A DNA stretch of 5,450 nucleotides from Bacteroidota bacterium (GTDB lineage: Bacteria > Bacteroidota > Bacteroidia > Bacteroidales > Marinifilaceae). Below are positions 4,447 to 5,450 of the stretch, piece after piece. Below the pieces are notes generated by a model that saw only the letters and a list, made by a program, of their open reading frames with translations, had not been told where the DNA came from and ran no database searches. Numbering within the stretch: position 1 is the first letter of the stretch; each line of letters begins with the position of its first letter. A program made the position numbers and the translations under genes. The stretch spans positions 1 through 5,450 of the forward strand of contig JAEXFF010000299.1 in assembly GCA_023400335.1 (NCBI GenBank), read 5' to 3'.

Positions 4447-5450
4447 ATGAAGAGATTACATGTGTTTATGCTGAAAAGTTTTAGTGGCCCTTTTGTGGCG
4501 ACTTTCTTTATCAGTATGTTTGTACTATTGATGCAGATGCTATGGCGTTACATTGATGAATTGGTAGGAAAAGGGTTGGATTTTTCCGTTATAGCAGAAT
4601 TATTGTTTTATTTCTCTGTTTCTTTGATCCCTATGGCATTGCCTTTAGCCGTACTGCTTTCTTCAATTATGACTTTCGGTACTTTAGGGGAAAACTACGA
4701 GTTGATAGCACTGAAGGCAGCCGGTATTTCTCTTTACCGGATCATGTATCCCCTGATTGTATTTATCATATTCCTCACCATTTTTGCTTTTTTCTTTTCG
4801 AACAATATATTACCGGTTGCGAATCTGAAAGCGGGTAGCCTTTTGTATGATATAAAAAGACATAAGCCGGAATTGTCTTTCAAAGAAGGAGTTTTTACAA
4901 ACGACCTGGAAGGATATAGTATAAAAATTGATAAGATCAACAAGGAAACCGGAATGATGTATAATATGTTGATATATAATCATAAAACTGTACCCGGAAA
5001 TTACGAAGTAACCCGGGCCGATTCCGGTATTATGGTCAGTAATCCACACGATAATGTCATGGAACTGGTGCTTTTTCACGGGCGTACTTATACGGATGAA
5101 GGAATGAAAGCTACCAACCGGAGAACTTTCCCTTTCAGGAGATTGAAATTTGATAAACAGAGTTTGTTAATCGATTTACCGGGTAATGAATTGAAAAGGA
5201 CGGATGAAGATATGTTTCGTTCTGCTATTATGTTGAATTTGAATCAGTTAAAATATACGATAGATTCCTTACAAAAAATTGTAGACGGCCGGAAGAATAT
5301 GGATGCTACCCGTATATTGAGTACCGGTTTCGAAAAAAGTAAAGCTTCTAGTGTAAAAAAAGATAGCATTTTGCGGTTGGAGACCCGGAATTGGGTAGTT
5401 GACGTGGACAGTTTATTTACTAGTTTTGATCCGGAAGAACAGCAGAGAGC
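4447..5450 (+). CDS. LptF/LptG (YjgP/YjgQ) family permease, 3' end cut by window
   Basis: The frame is open from ATG 4447 to the window edge (334 full codons plus two bases). The N-terminal half is that of LptF/LptG, the inner-membrane subunits that, with the ATPase LptB, extract lipopolysaccharide and pass it to the periplasmic bridge. Three hydrophobic segments are visible: about 12-33, 50-78 and 98-120. Between the second and third is FGTLGENYELIALKAAGIS at 77-95, the conserved cytoplasmic segment that contacts LptB. After 120 comes a mainly periplasmic beta-rich region (about 125-245), with strands such as GVFTNDLEGYSIKIDKI and NVMELVLFHGRTY. From about 250 a charged, probably helical stretch begins, without the fourth membrane helix that a standard LptF/LptG of about 360 residues would show by then. 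This points to the long Bacteroidota form of over 600 residues. Which of LptF or LptG it replaces cannot be told. The gene has its own promoter. Confidence 0.88.
   Translation, partial: MKRLHVFMLKSFSGPFVATFFISMFVLLMQMLWRYIDELVGKGLDFSVIAELLFYFSVSLIPMALPLAVLLSSIMTFGTLGENYELIALKAAGISLYRIMYPLIVFIIFLTIFAFFFSNNILPVANLKAGSLLYDIKRHKPELSFKEGVFTNDLEGYSIKIDKINKETGMMYNMLIYNHKTVPGNYEVTRADSGIMVSNPHDNVMELVLFHGRTYTDEGMKATNRRTFPFRRLKFDKQSLLIDLPGNELKRTDEDMFRSAIMLNLNQLKYTIDSLQKIVDGRKNMDATRILSTGFEKSKASSVKKDSILRLETRNWVVDVDSLFTSFDPEEQQR

Noticed and set aside
4734..5079. Two overlapping reverse-strand frames
   Set aside because: They are antisense to the LptF/G-type permease and have shadow-like composition.
1..5450. 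Mobile element, CRISPR array, defence or toxin-antitoxin system
   Set aside because: I saw no transposase, integrase, regular spaced repeats, tRNA, or known defence motifs. All genes are housekeeping or envelope types with uniform codon use.

Overview
The window is ordinary chromosomal DNA from a member of the Bacteroidota, most likely Bacteroidales. Evidence seen directly: four intergenic stretches carry matches, three good and one weak, to the phylum's -7 promoter element (TAnnTTTG); most starts lack a strong Shine-Dalgarno and instead have A-rich upstream sequence; and base composition is moderately AT-rich. The gene set fits too: a Bacteroidota-type START-like protein beside a long LptF/LptG-type permease. 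A cysteate synthase-like gene suggests a sulfonolipid-producing gut genus such as Odoribacter. That genus assignment is inference from gene content and style, not proof.

Layout, all genes on the + strand: (1) 1-127, the 3' end of an unidentified gene that overlaps the next start by 25 nt. (2) 103-834, a family 2 glycosyltransferase of the polyprenyl/dolichyl-phosphate glucosyltransferase type. (3) 955-2232, a PLP-dependent threonine synthase-fold enzyme best read as cysteate synthase, with its own promoter and an inverted repeat sitting where the -33 element should be. (4) 2233-2565, a 333-nt gap with a stop-codon hairpin, a perfect 12-bp palindrome, a 20-nt-spaced direct repeat, a long-range inverted repeat, and a promoter with a roughly 110-nt leader. 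(5) 2566-3861, a YihY/BrkB-family inner-membrane protein with a winged-helix-like C-terminal tail. (6) 3947-4321 plus stop, a small START-like domain protein. (7) 4447 to the window end, an LptF/LptG-family permease cut by the window edge, with its own promoter.

How the genes may work together: the common theme is the cell envelope. The glycosyltransferase would supply lipid-linked sugar, cysteate synthase would make the head-group precursor of sulfonolipids, YihY/BrkB is an inner-membrane protein of unsettled function, and the LptF/G-type permease belongs to lipopolysaccharide export. Promoters before genes 3, 5, 6 and 7 suggest several short transcription units rather than one operon. Only the unidentified upstream gene and the glycosyltransferase are clearly translationally linked. 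I see no mobile element, CRISPR array, tRNA, rRNA or defence system. The most interesting points are the cysteate synthase assignment, its promoter architecture, and the structured 333-nt gap.
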